Shown: one piece after another, positions 10,237-23,149 of the stretch | Layout: the number at the start of each line of letters is the position of its first letter | Numbering within the stretch: the stretch's first letter is position 1 | NCBI GenBank assembly: GCA_024138025.1 | Contig: JAMXBD010000426.1 | Coordinates: 558,001 to 622,000, forward strand | Reading direction: 5' to 3' | Source: Combretum micranthum | Taxonomy: Eukaryota; Streptophyta; Magnoliopsida; Myrtales; Combretaceae | DNA length: 64,000 bases | The notes under the pieces: generated by a model | Databases searched by the model: none | Told to the model about the DNA's origin: nothing | Seen by the model: the letters and a program-made list of their open reading frames with translations, nothing else | Program-made: the position numbers and the translations under genes

Positions 10237-13200
10237 CTGAAATTCAAGCCACGATAGTGTGAAGAAATTGTCGGAATGGTATCGCACAATAAGACCAAAG
10301 GATAAAAAGGACAAAACCAGTTTAAGATAAGACCATTACAGAAAACACTTAATTGCAGGATGCTAATCGGAAGGAATAAGGCCCCTGAATTAAGAAAGAG
10401 ATTATCAAAGCACTGACATCCACAGTATCATAATTAACAAGAAGAAAATGTCCAGAAGACCTGCTTTATGCAATGAGTTCTCATTTTTGTGCACAAGCAG
10501 GTGCCACCTGGGGAAGCAGTGGGGTAGAGTCTGGCTGGCTTTCTAGAGTGTACATGCCTGATTACCATCCAATACGAACATAAGAATTCATACCCAACCA
10601 CGCACGAGTGCTAAGATAATAAATTTTTAGTTTGAATTATTGTATTTATATATAAAAATAGAGAAATCCTGTTGTTATAAGCTTATTTTAATGATATCAT
10701 ATGTCTTTTCTTATAAGGCCGCATTTGTCAAGTAATGGGTTTTTATGCTTATTACTAATGCAAAACCCCAAAGGGTATTTGAAGTAAAAATTCCAAAACC
10801 TATCCCACCAAGCGTCACAACATACCTATCAGGTTTTTATTGAGTTTGGTTAAGTCAGGGACCTAGAATGCCAATTTACTTACATCACTATTGCCATCAC
10901 TAAACTTGATTCAGAAAAAAGAGAGAATCATATAATCTTTTTGTAAGCATAGAACGCTTAAACAAATCATAGCAAAAGGTGCTTGTTCGTTACCTGGCGG
11001 ATAAACCCTTCAAGGGTCCCCAATTTTCCCATGGCCATGGCCATTTGACCCATGTAATTTGCCACGTTACCAGATGACCCAGAGGAACCTAGAGTTCCAC
11101 TGCACAATGTCTCAGCCAGGGACTGTTGCAATGCTTCCATTCCCTGAGACAGTGCATCCTCTGCCTGCAGTGATGATTGCTGCAAGCTGCCAAAGCCCAC
11201 TAGCTGCTGCTCTGTTAGAGGCTCCAACTGATTCATTAGAAGCTGCAATGCTCTTAAATTAGTTGTTCAGGTTGTATAAGATTAATTTGACTGCTGGGAG
11301 GAGTTCCAACTTCAGCAAATGAATACGTTAAGAGATTTGGATATTTTAATTCCAAATAAGTCAGTTACGTGCATGGAACAAAATGTAGTCACAGATAAAA
11401 TAATTGAAGATTAAGGACTCATCCAAGAGAACCCCTTGATCTCCAAATTTTTAGAGGGCTTGTTAGAGAGAACCTCCAATCATATAAATCACTCTACTTA
11501 GACTAATTTCCAAAATGAATTTCTTGCTTTTCTTATTTATTCTTAAGAAGGCCATTAATGCAAGTTTTTTGATAAAATATCTCCTGTATGACAAATAGCG
11601 ACAACCTAATAAAATCCTCTAAAATTCATAACAAATCAGAAAATAAAGAACGTAAACATTCATTATGAGATGATTGGGGTAACCTTAATGTAGAGTAAAA
11701 AGACCATTTACCCTTACTATAATAATTAAGCTATATGCAAGTATTGGTAAGAGAATGTAACAGTGATAAAAATGTTAATGTAGACAAGTCCTTGGTGAGA
11801 ATATCCACGCATTGATGACCTGTAGGGACATATTATATGATAACATATCATGCAATAACCATTTCACACACAAGTGATAATCAACACCAAAATATTTGGT
11901 GCTATCATGTCGAACAATGTTCCCATATAGATCGGCAACTCTAAGGTCATCAACAGCAGAAGATAATACCCAATGGCAACCCTCCTTTCAAACAAATGAC
12001 AAATCCAAGTAGAAACTATGACATAGGCTAATGGTTGATGTTTAGCCTTTGTAGAGCTCCTTGCCATGGTAAGCATTAGGAGATGAGGTTGTGTAAAAGA
12101 AAAATGGCATACCCTGTGGTTGATAAGCAAGTGTCTGGACAATAAGGGCAATTCACATTAATGAAGGGTATAAAGAATATACATGTCATATAATGAAAAG
12201 GCCCAAGAAAGAGAGCCAAATATACTGGAAATTTGGTTAAGTTGCCTAAATGTGATTAATATGTGAAGAATGCATATATTGATTAAAATAATTGACCACA
12301 AAGTTAACAAATGGTTCAACTACAAGGCACCCACTATCTCATGATAAGCTAGAGGACACTAAGCTGACTTCAAAGTGATAGATGGGTCTTAAAAAGTTTG
12401 GAAAGGTGCATGTTGTTTTTTTTTTTAAGATCATGACTAACTGTGTTAAGGATTTAGTTTAGAAAATAAGAACAAGAGTAAACTGCAAGCATAACCATTC
12501 ATCTATATTCTATGTACATTTAGTCATCTTCATCTTTGTAATTGAGTATTTAGGCCCCTATATCTTCAAGTGAAATTGAATCAATTAGCACATCAGTGTT
12601 GGCGAGAGAGAGTGGCTAGATCTTGCTGCCATCACCAACAAACCACACAAAGGGCAAATAAATAGAGACAAATCCAAAACATCTAGCCATTGTAAAGTGT
12701 GTTTGGGACAATAAAACAGTGCACCGACCCCATTCACAGCCACACCTTAACATACAATCCAACACGCAAGCAGACCAGTAGCACAGGGGCCAACTCCCAT
12801 TCCTCATCTACACATCTAAGTGCCATAAACTAGAAAGCTAATTCACCACTTAGATCCCATGTTTAAATGCAAGCAAGCTCTACACTAACAGTACATGACA
12901 GTACATGACCAACAGGTAAACTGCTCACCTTGTCCTTGAATGCATATGTCACATACCAAATGCTTTCAACTCCTATACATGCGGCACTTAACCTCCCTGT
13001 GGTCACGGTTGAGAGGTTAGTCAGCCTTCCTACCAAACACAAGAACTTCCATAGATTAAAGAGGAAGAGAGAATCTACTCTCTTTCAAACTAGCACATCA
13101 CACAATTCTCCATTAAGGCTTCTATATCTTTTAACATCTTTGATTAATGGACTTATCCTCCACTAGAGCCAATGTTTGGAGGACTCTCTTAAGTGTCTTA

Positions 13201-16200
13201 GTTCCCTTGGATTATTAAATCACTCTAGGAAGATCCTCGTGGTTTAGAATGTGCATCTTTTTTCCCTTTTAATAGAGTAGAATGCCATCCATTCAATATT
13301 TCTTGGTTCAATCTCCCTCTTCCAACACCAATTTGCCATGAGGATCCTGGGCTAGACCCACCTTAATCTGCTCTAGCGCATCACAGAGTTCTAAGCCTTC
13401 TGCCTTTCGGTTCAAGGTACTCTTCTAGGTCACCTTTCTCTAGGTGGCTTTAGTTTGAGAAGCCCTTAGGCACCTTTTCCTTAGCCTTCTCCTTCATATT
13501 AGATACCACTTGTGTCTAGCGTTTCTTCTTTCATGGTTGGAGCAGTAGATTTCTTTGATTACATTTCTTCAACAGCCTGCACAAAGAACAAGGACCTCAA
13601 AACACAACTGAGGTTACAGCTGATTAAGACCAAATGTTCTTGCTTCTTATCCATCATCATTATGTAGTTCTCAGATGAGACGATTTCACTTGATGAAGAA
13701 GCTGGTGATCACCTTATAGTGATAAAATAAAATAACTGCAAATCTTACTCTTTATTCTGCTACCCCACCTTAAAATCCACACCCTAAGCCATATCAGCAA
13801 TGGGAACTTCCTCCCAGTTCAAAGTTCTCAACTTGCCCTTATCTTTCTGGACAATAAGGCCCAGCTTTTCGATCACCTCCTTGAAGTTGAACAAGTTTAA
13901 GGCTCCAAGAACTATGAGATCCTTTGGCCATGCCTCTACATACACCAAGCCTTTGGCCTCTTTATTCAGCTTATAGCCATCAGCCTGTCCAAAAAATCAG
14001 TCTCTAGCTTTATAGCCTCCATGTACAAGCAGATCTTATTCTTGGATGACTTATTCTCATTCATAGGACTCTAGCCCATCTAGCCATTGGTCTTGACCAA
14101 GGCGTATATGTTACTTGAATATAGCCATGCTTGAGCTACAGTCTGACCCCACAAGAACATGGTGTCCCTATCCCTTACGTCAGGAATCTACAACAGCAGC
14201 TTTGCAGAACTTCCACACATACTGTTTAATGGATGCTGAGTGTTCCAACCACCTCAGTTTGCAAGCTTCCCTTCGTTGCTTGGGATAATTAACCCATCAC
14301 TTATCCTTAAACTCTCGCATGTCTTTTATTGCCTAGGCATCCAATCTGCCCCCCTTAAACCATCTATGCTACCATAACAAGGTTCATGGAGAAAGCTTCC
14401 TTGAATTCATTAGTTGTATAAAATTAAGGGCTCATGTAGTGCACAAAGTGTTGTCTAGCCACTGCAGGGTAAAGGCAGAAATGATGCACATGCAGACAGC
14501 CATACCCTTGCATATTACAGAGTCTATTTCTGCATCTTTTATCTGTGACATATTTCAAAGGTTATATAAGATTCCCAGCATACAGCAAGTTATCTTTTTT
14601 CATCAATTGTGATAAAGGCACAAACTTGATCACAAACAACCACAGATTGGTGATTTTACAAATATAATTGAGAGCAAAAACACAAAATGCTCCTTGTAGT
14701 TAAAGTCCCATTAAAGGATTTGGGTGATGGTTACTAGCACCGTAAAGCATTTAGAAGACATTATAAATTTGAAAGGACAAAACCAACCAATAAATAAGAC
14801 CCCATACCTTTAGAAGCTCAGATGGGCGAAAACCTCCAAGCCACAAGAAACACCTCTCAGCAGGTGTTTTCCACATTCCAGACAAAAGATGAAAAACATC
14901 ATTCTTTGCTGCATTGCTCTTCAGCTTGAAGACTTCCTCATAATGAGCCATGGTATTGTCAACTACAATACGAAGCTCTGGGTCACTCGCATGAGAAGTT
15001 ACAGCTGATCTCAGCTCATTAACTAGACGATTTTGCTCTTCTAACCACCTTGCATATTCTGCATCAAATGCCATCGCCCCTACAGCAAACACAATGCTTA
15101 ATGTTATTATGCTTAGCTTGGACAAAACTGGAGTCAAATTAATAAAAACACTGGACATACTACTGTTTTTTTTTCATAGAACTAAGGACTAAAGATACAA
15201 ACCACAGGAAGTATAAATAGAGCAACAAAAAAGATGGTCCAACACTATTTTATATAATAGCACATTACAGAATTAGACATTAAGAGAGGGGAAGGGAGAG
15301 AGATCTTTGTCAGTAAAGCATGTATATAGGATGGCCACACCCAGAAAAAGAGTGCAGAGGATCTCACTAGTTTACTATTAGTATCCATGTTACTGACAAT
15401 AGGGTATTCTATCTGATTTTAATTTTTTTTTTTTCCCTCTCTTTTTGTTAAATGAATAATTGAAAGGAACTCTTGCCTCTGTGCATTAAGAGACACGTAA
15501 ATGTACATCTAAGTAAAACAAAATTGAACAAGGAAAGAGCCTCCATGTAATGCTTTTTTCTAGTCAACCTCTGCTAGGTTAAAGTTGAGTTAAATTATAC
15601 AACAAGAATTTAAGTTAACCATTGTTAAAAGGTATAATACATTTTCACGATATGCTTGTATGCCATAGTCATTGCAGAGCGAGAGGAAATCATCTTCATC
15701 ATGATGTACAGCACATGGTTCCTTTCAATAATTTTTAGCTCTTTCTTGCAATTCTGCAATTTGGGGTAATCTATGCATGCATGATCCTGTCTCCTCTCTT
15801 GCCACCAAAAATGAGTTACTGATTGTAGAAATCATATTTTTAAAATCATAGCATTAAATACATAATCCACACTACAGCAATCAAACTCTGCGGCTCTTTC
15901 ACTAAAATCCTATCTAGACATCGTAAGTAATATTTATAAATTCATACAGAATAGGGTAACAGTTGGCCATGTCAAGAAAGGGGCAGAAGGAATACCATTT
16001 CCACCATTCGCATGTGCATGTTCCCCAGAACTTGATATAAATATTCCCTACAATGAGAAAAAATTCATTAAGATTTTAAACACTGGTACCCTAGATAAAT
16101 TAGATAAAAGAAATGAGGGCATGGCATCTACTCTAGCTAAACTGACGGAAACATATGCACCTGTTGTCTTGCTCGCTGCAACTCCTGCTCTAATTGGGAA

Positions 16201-17999
16201 AGCTTCAAACGACTACTTTCCAGCTGCTGGACGTAAGCCTAAAACAAACAAAAAAATTAACACTTTAAGGTGCAGCTCATGCTCATTATAGAAGTGCTTC
16301 ACAAAGAGATATTCTCCTAGTATAATATGTGGTGCGGTTATGGTGAATTCGTAATACCAATCATTAATCCACACACTATAGTATCCCCGTCAATTGCTAT
16401 AGCAGAGGCGAAAAAAGTGATTTGACAAAAAGAGAAAATCAGGTGATAAAGGTTCGTAACAATAATCAGAGCTAATATCCCTAAAACAACTGTAAGAAGC
16501 TTTATTGATTATAAAGATCAAGTTAAGAGTCCAACATATTTGGACAAACGTGGGATTCTCAATCCTGAAATAAGAGTTTTCAGAACTAACAAACATCAAT
16601 ATCTTCAGAGGTTATTAAGTAATTAATGACATATGCCAAAACCATAAAGGAAAATAAGTAACATCTTGTCAAGCTCCCACAACTTCTGAAAAGAAAGAAG
16701 CATAGATGCCTCGAGTGAGAAGACTGGGTGGTAATCCAAATATATATGAATAAATAATTACTCATGCAACCTGAGAAATAGAACCAAAAGCAAGCAACTT
16801 CGCTACTAAAAACATAATAGCAGTTTGAAAATAAATATGATGCTACATTCAATTCAGAATTATCTCAGCTATTGGAGACTTGGATAATATCAACGATCAG
16901 GGACTTTCACCATCTGGTCCTTATTTTTATAGATGTGCAGCTAAAGTTAAATCCCTTCAAGACCAAATAAATCTCAAGTAGAAGGCCGAGTAACTAAACT
17001 GTTTCTGATTTCCTAATAACAACAAATTCACTTGTGCCAAGCACAAGCAACTACTGGGGGGCCAAATATCCAGAATGATGACCCACTCAAAAAATTAAAA
17101 AGAAAAAGAACAAGAAAACTAGTAGGCCATGTATGAATAGACCATAAAAGCCTCTAATGGATGCAGCAAGAAAAGACAGGAAAGAAAGCACAACAATAAT
17201 ACTTTTGCATACAAAAACCACAGAAAGCTTATGGAGGGAGCCAGCCTTGAATATACCATTCACATAGGCAAATAAATATAACTATAACAAACATTTGCAA
17301 TTATAGACTCTGTGTGCGCTTTGTGTGTTCTAGTTATCACTACCAGCCATCGTAAAGCCTCATGAACAGACTAGGAGCATACCGTAGGATCTAAAAGGAA
17401 AATGTTGTCATAAACTTCAAAATTCATTTTAAAAAGACAGACCGTAACCAAAGAATGATCAGTGATAAAGGCAAACGTACTTTCTTCCGCAATCGACTTT
17501 TTCTAGCTGCTTCACGATTTTGAGCAAGCCTACGAAGAGTCTGTGAATTGAAATCAAGGAAATTATTAGAAGAATGATGGTGGTGCCTAAAGAGAAGATG
17601 AGTTTAGAAAGCATATACAGATATGACCTTCTGATCTTTGTCTTTAGATCTATCACTGGAATCAGAAGCAACCACCAGAGCCATTGAATTCCCACCTTCA
17701 AACTGCATATAAAGCAACTGACAGTTAAGTTCTGAGCAGTATAAGTAGAAACAGTGCAATAATTTATCTACAGTTGAAAAATAAGCGTCCCAAGCACTTA
17801 AAAGAAACTTAAGAACAGATGCAGCAGATTTGCAGCCCTAAAAGCTATATGTTACTTGTCACCACCACCATCCTAACAAATACATAAAGATGCAACTAGA
17901 CTATAATTAACGAGGAATATAGTTAAAGGGGTTGACCCTCTGACTCTTCTCATCAGTGTCATCTGTGGAGATGTCTGTCCTTGGACTGCCATCAGCCAT
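10090..17999 (-). CDS. TGA2: Clade II TGA bZIP transcription factor (TGA2/TGA5/TGA6 type), eight coding exons
   Basis: Exons join at GT-AG sites as 17999-17937, 17702-17628, 17540-17481, 16238-16161, 16047-15996, 15079-14808, 11242-10994 and 10236-10090. They encode 331 residues, close to the ~330 of Arabidopsis TGA2/TGA6. The N-terminus MADGSPRTDISTDD, a bZIP at about 47-92 (basic region with NREAARKSRLRKK) and a C-terminal DOG1/TGA region ending SLWLARPRE define the family. TGA factors act in the nucleus, bind TGACG (as-1) motifs and partner with NPR1 in salicylate-dependent and detoxification responses (family knowledge). The two cysteines that make TGA1/TGA4 redox-sensitive are Gly218 and Ser224 here, which argues for clade II. 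No stop or frameshift breaks the joined frame. Which of TGA2, 5 or 6 it matches best cannot be settled from sequence alone. Confidence 0.93.
10994..11242 (-). CDS. TGA2: TGA coding exon 7
   Basis: 83 residues, from LLMNQLEPLTEQQL to GTLEGFIRQ, with the glutamine-rich AEDALSQGMEALQQSLAE segment. Cys247 sits where AtTGA2 has serine. Acceptor TTGCAG, donor GTAACG. The upstream 3.56 kb intron is far longer than the others (85-3565 bp range) and contains retroelement DNA. Confidence 0.93.
11243..13739. other. Long TGA intron, 3' half: no gene seen
   Basis: This is the part of the 3565-base intron 6 nearest exon 7. Short open frames (for example 11864-12151 minus, 12930-13166 plus) have no recognisable motif. 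CT-rich DNA at 13260-13560 may be the 3' remnant of the adjacent decayed retroelement, but no LTR boundary is visible. Confidence 0.45.
13740..14470 (-). pseudogene. Decayed Ty3-type gag and aspartic protease inside the TGA intron
   Basis: Read on the minus strand. Near 14320-14200 a gag core appears: MREFKD, a stop, then WVNYPKQRREACKLRWLEH and YVWKFCKAAVVD. This is the layout of the plant retrotransposon gag domain (EFK...F...L..L...G.I..YV..F). Near 13960-13790 a retropepsin-like stretch runs LVYVEAWPKDLIVLGALNLF then KLGLIVQKDKGKLRTLN and VPIADMA, where the family has a D-T-G-A-x-x-x-F active site. The Asp-Thr of that site is lost (V-L-G-A). No reverse transcriptase is seen. It lies on the same strand as the TGA gene, so it is transcribed with the pre-mRNA. 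Confidence 0.6.
14808..15079 (-). CDS. TGA2: TGA coding exon 6: DOG1/TGA region, first half
   Basis: 272 bases. It begins GAMAFDAEYARWLEEQNR and includes NDVFHLLSGMWKTPAERCFL and the LGGFRPSELLK end, which is the most conserved part of plant TGA factors. In the family this region mediates NPR1 contact and transcriptional control. Acceptor CTGTAG, donor GTATGG. The open frame reads on at both ends into intron and should not be taken as exon. Confidence 0.95.
15996..16047 (-). CDS. TGA2: TGA coding exon 5: linker
   Basis: 52 bases encoding GIFISSSGEHAHANGGN plus one base of the next codon (phase 1). It links the zipper to the DOG1/TGA region. It is too short to stand out as an open frame and was placed by splice signals and family order. 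Confidence 0.88.
16161..16238 (-). CDS. TGA2: TGA coding exon 4: leucine zipper
   Basis: 26 residues starting AYVQQLESSRLKLSQLEQEL. Leucines at heptad spacing form the short zipper typical of TGA factors, which homo- and heterodimerise. Acceptor TTTAG, donor GTGCAT. Confidence 0.95.
17481..17540 (-). CDS. TGA2: TGA coding exon 3: basic DNA-binding region
   Basis: Exactly 20 codons, TLRRLAQNREAARKSRLRKK, the bZIP basic region with the N-x7-R DNA-contact spacing (Asn54...Arg62 of the protein). Acceptor CACAG, donor GTACG. Confidence 0.95.
17628..17702 (-). CDS. TGA2: TGA coding exon 2
   Basis: 25 residues, from FEGGNSMALV to ASDSSDRSKDKDQK. The serine/aspartate-rich stretch just before the basic region is typical of clade II. 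Acceptor TGCAG, donor GTCATA, phase 0 on both sides. Confidence 0.88.
17937..17999 (-). CDS. TGA2: TGA coding exon 1 (start codon)
   Basis: ATG at 17999-17997 begins MADGSPRTDIS, the N-terminus conserved in clade II TGA proteins. The exon encodes 21 residues and ends with a GTCAAC donor (not the commonest GTAAGT form) in phase 0. A 'ggcag' acceptor lies just upstream, near 18007, so a 5' UTR intron probably precedes it. Confidence 0.85.
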
Positions 18000-18007
18000 A
18001 TCGGACC

Positions 18008-20800
18008 TGCCAAAGCTTTATCTCCTCCCAGTATATTGTGTCAGATTTGATGACCAAGACTTCTGCAATGATGGTTTTTGCAGATGCAGTTTGGTGGGAT
18101 GAGAATCTTAATAATGGATATCTGTTCCCCATTAAAAGATATAATACATGAATTAGTAGACTAAAGGATATGATATTGCATCCTCACACATCAATATGAC
18201 CATATTTTTGACGTCTGACTTGGTAAAAATAATGATGGACAACTTGGCTTCTTTCCATTACTTCGGCAAGAGAAAAACATAGCAAATAAACATTTTCCAG
18301 TATACCATAAAGAATCTCACAGATAATAAGCTCTCGTGTCAAAAGCAATGGCCATGCTCGTCAAGGAAGTTTTATTTATACACTCTCAAAGCGTTAAGCA
18401 ATAAAAATAATACCTTATACGTATCTACAAGCTTAAATTTTAAGATAAGATAATTTTGGTACTAATCTAATAATAGTATAAGAGCATGAAACCTAAGGTT
18501 CAAACTTTAATTATTCAAACTCAATCTAACTAAGTTGTCCATTTATAGGCTGCAATCAAAATCCCAATCCACAAGTGAGGGAGAGTGTTAAGGAAGAAAT
18601 ATAAAAATCTACACCATATCTACAAACTACAAGCTTACAATTTAAGATAAAGATGATTATAGTGCTAACTTTATCAAGACAATTTTGACAACTTTTTCAT
18701 GTGACGTGTACCTAAACACTCCAGAGAGAGGAACATGCTCCAATCACTGAAACATAGAGGTTTCCACTATAAAATTTGTCGATGCAGATTTGCTCTTGTT
18801 CTTAACAGCCTCACCTAATAAAGAACTATCAACTCTTACAAAATTCATCTCACGGACCAGCACCTGATTAAATGATGATGCCAATCATCACTAATTCTGT
18901 GTCTACTTCAAGGCCAATTCGATACCACCATTACATTGATAACATAATGATAAATTAACGAGTAAAGATAGACCAATTGCTCAACCAACTCAAAATAACA
19001 GAAAGATAGATAAAGGCATACATCATATCATGATTTTTTCTTTTTGGTTAATTCATATCACGATTACTAGCTATTTCTTCCTTTTTTTTTTTAAATAATT
19101 ATTACAATCATTAGTTTCTTACTGAACAACTTGACAGCTCATCATAAACTCACAAAAAGGCATCGCCTCACTTTTATTTGTCGTGACCAATTAATAAACC
19201 AGAAGCTATTGCACAGCCAGCAAACATATGTTTCAGCTTCCTAATGTTTAAGACACAAGAGAACTGATAATAGTTAAGTTCTTACGATAGTTGAAAGATG
19301 AACAAATTTCATATTCATCTACAACATAGAAAGCTGAAAACATTGATTTTACACTCAGACAATTCACAAATAAATAGACAGGGGAGAGAAGATAATACAC
19401 AGTGAATTCAGGATGAAAACATACACCCTTTTCATTCAAATAAACATGCTTTAATTAGATCCCATGAGTTGATACAAGCAATGATCAGGTAAAGTCTAAT
19501 TAGACGCATGCTGGTTACATAATAAATGTAAGGTATCGATGAAGATGTCCTACTGTAAATAGCAATCTGTAAATATAATTACGGAAACTGTAAATCAATG
19601 CAATTGGTTTTATTCTCCTTGCATAGTATGAATCGAAGACAAAAGATTAAAGTATCAAGTCATGAAGACCAAAAGAACAATCCACATGCTTCATCGAACC
19701 CGACACTGGTATAATGCATGAAAAAAGAACTTACCACGCATAATCCAGAAGATGAAGATAAATATCCCCTTAGGTAAAATCTTAGATCCTGCACCACCAA
19801 ATGATTTACAGCATAAATTTGTTATTGTCTCCTCTTGCTTCCCCCTGAAACACAATCATAGAAACCCTAGAGTCAGCGCACTAAGTCAAAGCCACCCTCA
19901 ACTAGACATATAATTACAGTGATAAACTCAAGGTGGTAATTAGGAGGGACATGGGTACTTGTACATGAATATTGTATATAAATGCACCATATAGCTAAAA
20001 CAGTCAAGGCAACAAATTTGATGCATATACCATTAAAATGGAGTCTTTAGGACCAACGCCAAAACCCTCGTGATTATAAATATAAACTCAAAGAGCAATT
20101 CGCCAAATACCATTTACCTACTAAATTCTGACCCAGCAACACCCGGAGCCACAGAACGTGAAACAGCTTTTAGCTTTGACCTAGTATTGTTTTATCAAAC
20201 ACTTCATTGCTAACTGCTGATTCTAATTTTTAAAGCAAATCCTGCAATTAAACAGAACCATAAAGTTGCGCACTTTTACCGCAAAGGCCGTAGCTACAAT
20301 TGAGAACGTCAACCTATACCAAAACAAAAGAACACGAGTGCAAAACCCTTAGTACTCAACGTACTCATCAAACGAGATCAATTTCTAATCAAAACCCAGA
20401 TTGGCCCAGCAGCTTATATTCATCTAGAACACCCAAAAGAATCAAAATTTACGAAAACTTCGACATCTTTTCTACTAACAAGTCCTCCTGCACACAAAAA
20501 AGATGACATTTTCACTCAAACCCAGAATGGTCCCAACCTTAAACCAATCAAAAACACTATGAAGAATCAAAATTTACACAAATCTGCAAAGTTTATGACA
20601 ACCCAGAAGTGAAATCAAGTTAGAAAGTCGACAGGTGTCTTATATTTTTTACCTTTTCAAGATCGAGTCAGTTGCTTTGACTCTAGTAAACAGTCATGAG
20701 AAAATTTGATTGTCCAGTGGAACAACAAGAGAAAAATGAAAATTAAAACTTGAAAAACGAAAAAGCAAACCCACCCGGAGAAAATGATGCTATAGAGATG
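18008..20800 (-). other. TGA 5' UTR exons and introns (probable)
   Basis: A good donor, GTAAGTTC on the minus strand near 19737, follows a stretch at about 19738-19857 with candidate acceptors ('gtttcag' near 19851, 'gtgcag' near 19793). A second donor, AAAAGGTAAAAA near 20653, would end a first exon at about 20654-20790. TGA genes commonly have spliced leaders (family knowledge). Nothing else is recognised in 18.0-19.7 kb. The exon calls need transcript data. Confidence 0.4.
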
Positions 20801-21190
20801 GTTATTGGTGAATTAATAAGTGGAGGAAAATAATAAATAAAATTATTGAAAAAAGGTGCGCTTTCTGTGTACCAAGAGGGAGGAAGGGAGAAGGGAAAGT
20901 GATTTTAGTCATTATGGTTCTTGGATCAATATAAATCGCAATCTCTAGGTGTCTCCTGGTTTTCCAATGTGAGTCATGAATTTTCAATATGACATATTCT
21001 AATAATATGGTAATAAAATTAAATTATTGTGATAATTATAGTAGTGGGAACCAAAAGTTAATCTTTTGTTTTTCTTAAATGTGTCATTATTTTATTTTAT
21101 TTTATTTTAGTTGTTTGTTAGCTAATTATTGCACTTTATTGGTGTGTGTGTGTGTGTATGATTTCCTAGTGTCATTTTAAAAAATAATTA
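20801..21190 (-). promoter_or_regulatory. TGA2: Probable TGA promoter-proximal region
   Basis: Upstream of the putative first exon on the minus strand. The region is AT-rich, with a short GT microsatellite at about 21141-21158. No TATA box or as-1 (TGACG) motif could be placed with confidence. A TTGACT (W-box core, TTGAC) occurs in the putative leader near 20676 on the plus strand. Confidence 0.3.
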
Positions 21191-23138
21191 TTAGCACATC
21201 ATAAGTGTTACACCCAAGGTACTTAATATAGTCCACCATACATGGTATGAAAAACAATGAATGACATCCTTAGCCATGTAAAGATTTCACATACAATGTA
21301 TAAGGCGTGCTTACAATCAAGAGAATGCTTAAGGGATGAGTGCAATTCAAGATGATAACAGTATAGCTTGTAAGAATATTATCTAACAAAAATCATTCAT
21401 CAAATATTACATCACTAAGGGCATACTCTCACAAATATCCAACATCAAATGGTCCTAAATACAATCATCCATAAATATCAGGAGTCTTTCAAATATTCTA
21501 ACAGGGATTTTAATATAAGCAAATCTTCTAGTCATCTTCATGCTTCCCTCGAAAGCCCCAAATTTCCAAAAAAGAATACCTCGAGTAGGTAGTCCCTTAG
21601 GTTTAGCCATAAGTATTCTTGCATCAACAAAAATCTATATTTAAGCTACAACATGCCTCTTCAAAACGTATTTTACAAATAAATAGATGAGCAAGTTTGT
21701 TATTAACAAGTGTATGCAATGCAATCATCCAAAGTGAGACATACTTATGTACGATCATCTAAAAATTGTATAAAGAATAGATTTACACCCTTCATGACAA
21801 AGGTTAAAGAATTCTAGTCTGAGGATCACCATGATCCTATACCTTGCTTGTCTCAAGCTCTGGCCCATAGTTATTAATACTGGCATGACTTTGAACTTAA
21901 GGCTAAATTCACCAAACGAAGTAGTTCCCTAAGAAGAAGCAAGGCTCGAAGTTCTGGCTACGATTGCAAATCATCTAATCCCATATGTAGTATTAGTAGG
22001 CTTCTGCAAGTGACTCCAAATGCCATGCATGGACCATTTTTTAGATTGAGCCAATTATAGTTAGTTTCCTTTTAGTAATGATCAAACAATGTTCACACAC
22101 TCATAAAACATAAGATACACTCAGCCATGCACTTAACCAACCATATGAATGCTATAATATATTACATAGCTTTTGGTACGCATAAGTAAAAGTACATGTG
22201 AGTTCTCGTGACCCCCAAACATACTCAATTTTAGTTATGCACCTAATATTTTTAGTGCAACTAGTTACAAGCATAAATAACTACTTGAATCATTAGAGAA
22301 AATTCACTCAGCCATAGTCTCTTGCTTAGTCAAAGTCATCCTTTGGGTAGGCAAATTTGGTCTCCTAGTCATTTGAACAAGGAAAAGAATTTCATAATAA
22401 GAATCCTGGTAGAATTTACTTAAATAGGCAATCTAAATATAATATCCTCACTAAATTTCCTAGTTATATAATTTTCTCTTTAAAATTGTTATATCTAGGT
22501 CATTTTAAGTTCGATTTTTATGCATGACTAGTAGTTTTCTATGATTTTCAAATGCTTGATCTATTTTTAATGTTATTTTATTCATTTAGGGGCAAGAAGG
22601 TCATGGATCAGTAGGGGTTAGATTGTTTCTCTAAGTGTTTTACTTCTATTTTAGTGTTTCTCTAAAGTTTAAATTTTGTCAAGGTTTTCTATTATCCATG
22701 GGGTATTTTCTAGGCATTCATACAATAAACACAAGAATAGTGATCATGAATATGCAACTATCCTATTCGTGTTTACATATTACTCATTTAGGCTTAAGCC
22801 TTACTCTTAACATAGTTTCATTTTACATGAAACAAGTTAGAAAGAAAGAGATAAAGTTGTAAAATGGGCTATCCATATCTTTAGGGTTTCAACCATTAAG
22901 GAAAAAGAAGGATAAAAAGGAAACTTCAAGCCTATATTTATGCTTAGGCTTAAGTGTATACATTATCTCATAGCTTCCTTAAGTTATGACAAAGGAAAGT
23001 GAAGCTTTGTAGCTTCCCTTAGAGCTTTTAGGCTCTCAGCTAACTAGGGATAAAGAGGGGGATGTTCCTTGCCAAATCCTTTCCTCAACACTCTTTAAGT
23101 TCCTACTTGTGAGCTCACAATACAATTTAAGTATGATG
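21191..23138. other. Intergenic DNA, probably decayed repeat
   Basis: No coding region is supported. Phrases such as 'tgttacacccaaggt' at 21207 and dispersed short CATG-rich stretches resemble LTR fragments, but no boundary, motif or second copy fixes a family. Confidence 0.35.
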
Positions 23139-23149
23139 TATAGATGTCA
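23139..23149. repeat. Left target-site duplication of the 404 bp element
   Basis: TATAGATGTCA, repeated exactly at 23554-23564 on the other side of the inverted-repeat element. Confidence 0.75.

Noticed and set aside
11059..11262. Plus-strand open frame over TGA exon 7
   Set aside because: It is the opposite strand of a highly conserved coding exon and has no family match.
14751..15158. A 135-residue open frame read as a complete protein
   Set aside because: Only 14808-15079 is exon. The ends with hydrophobic text are intron on both sides of clear GT-AG sites.
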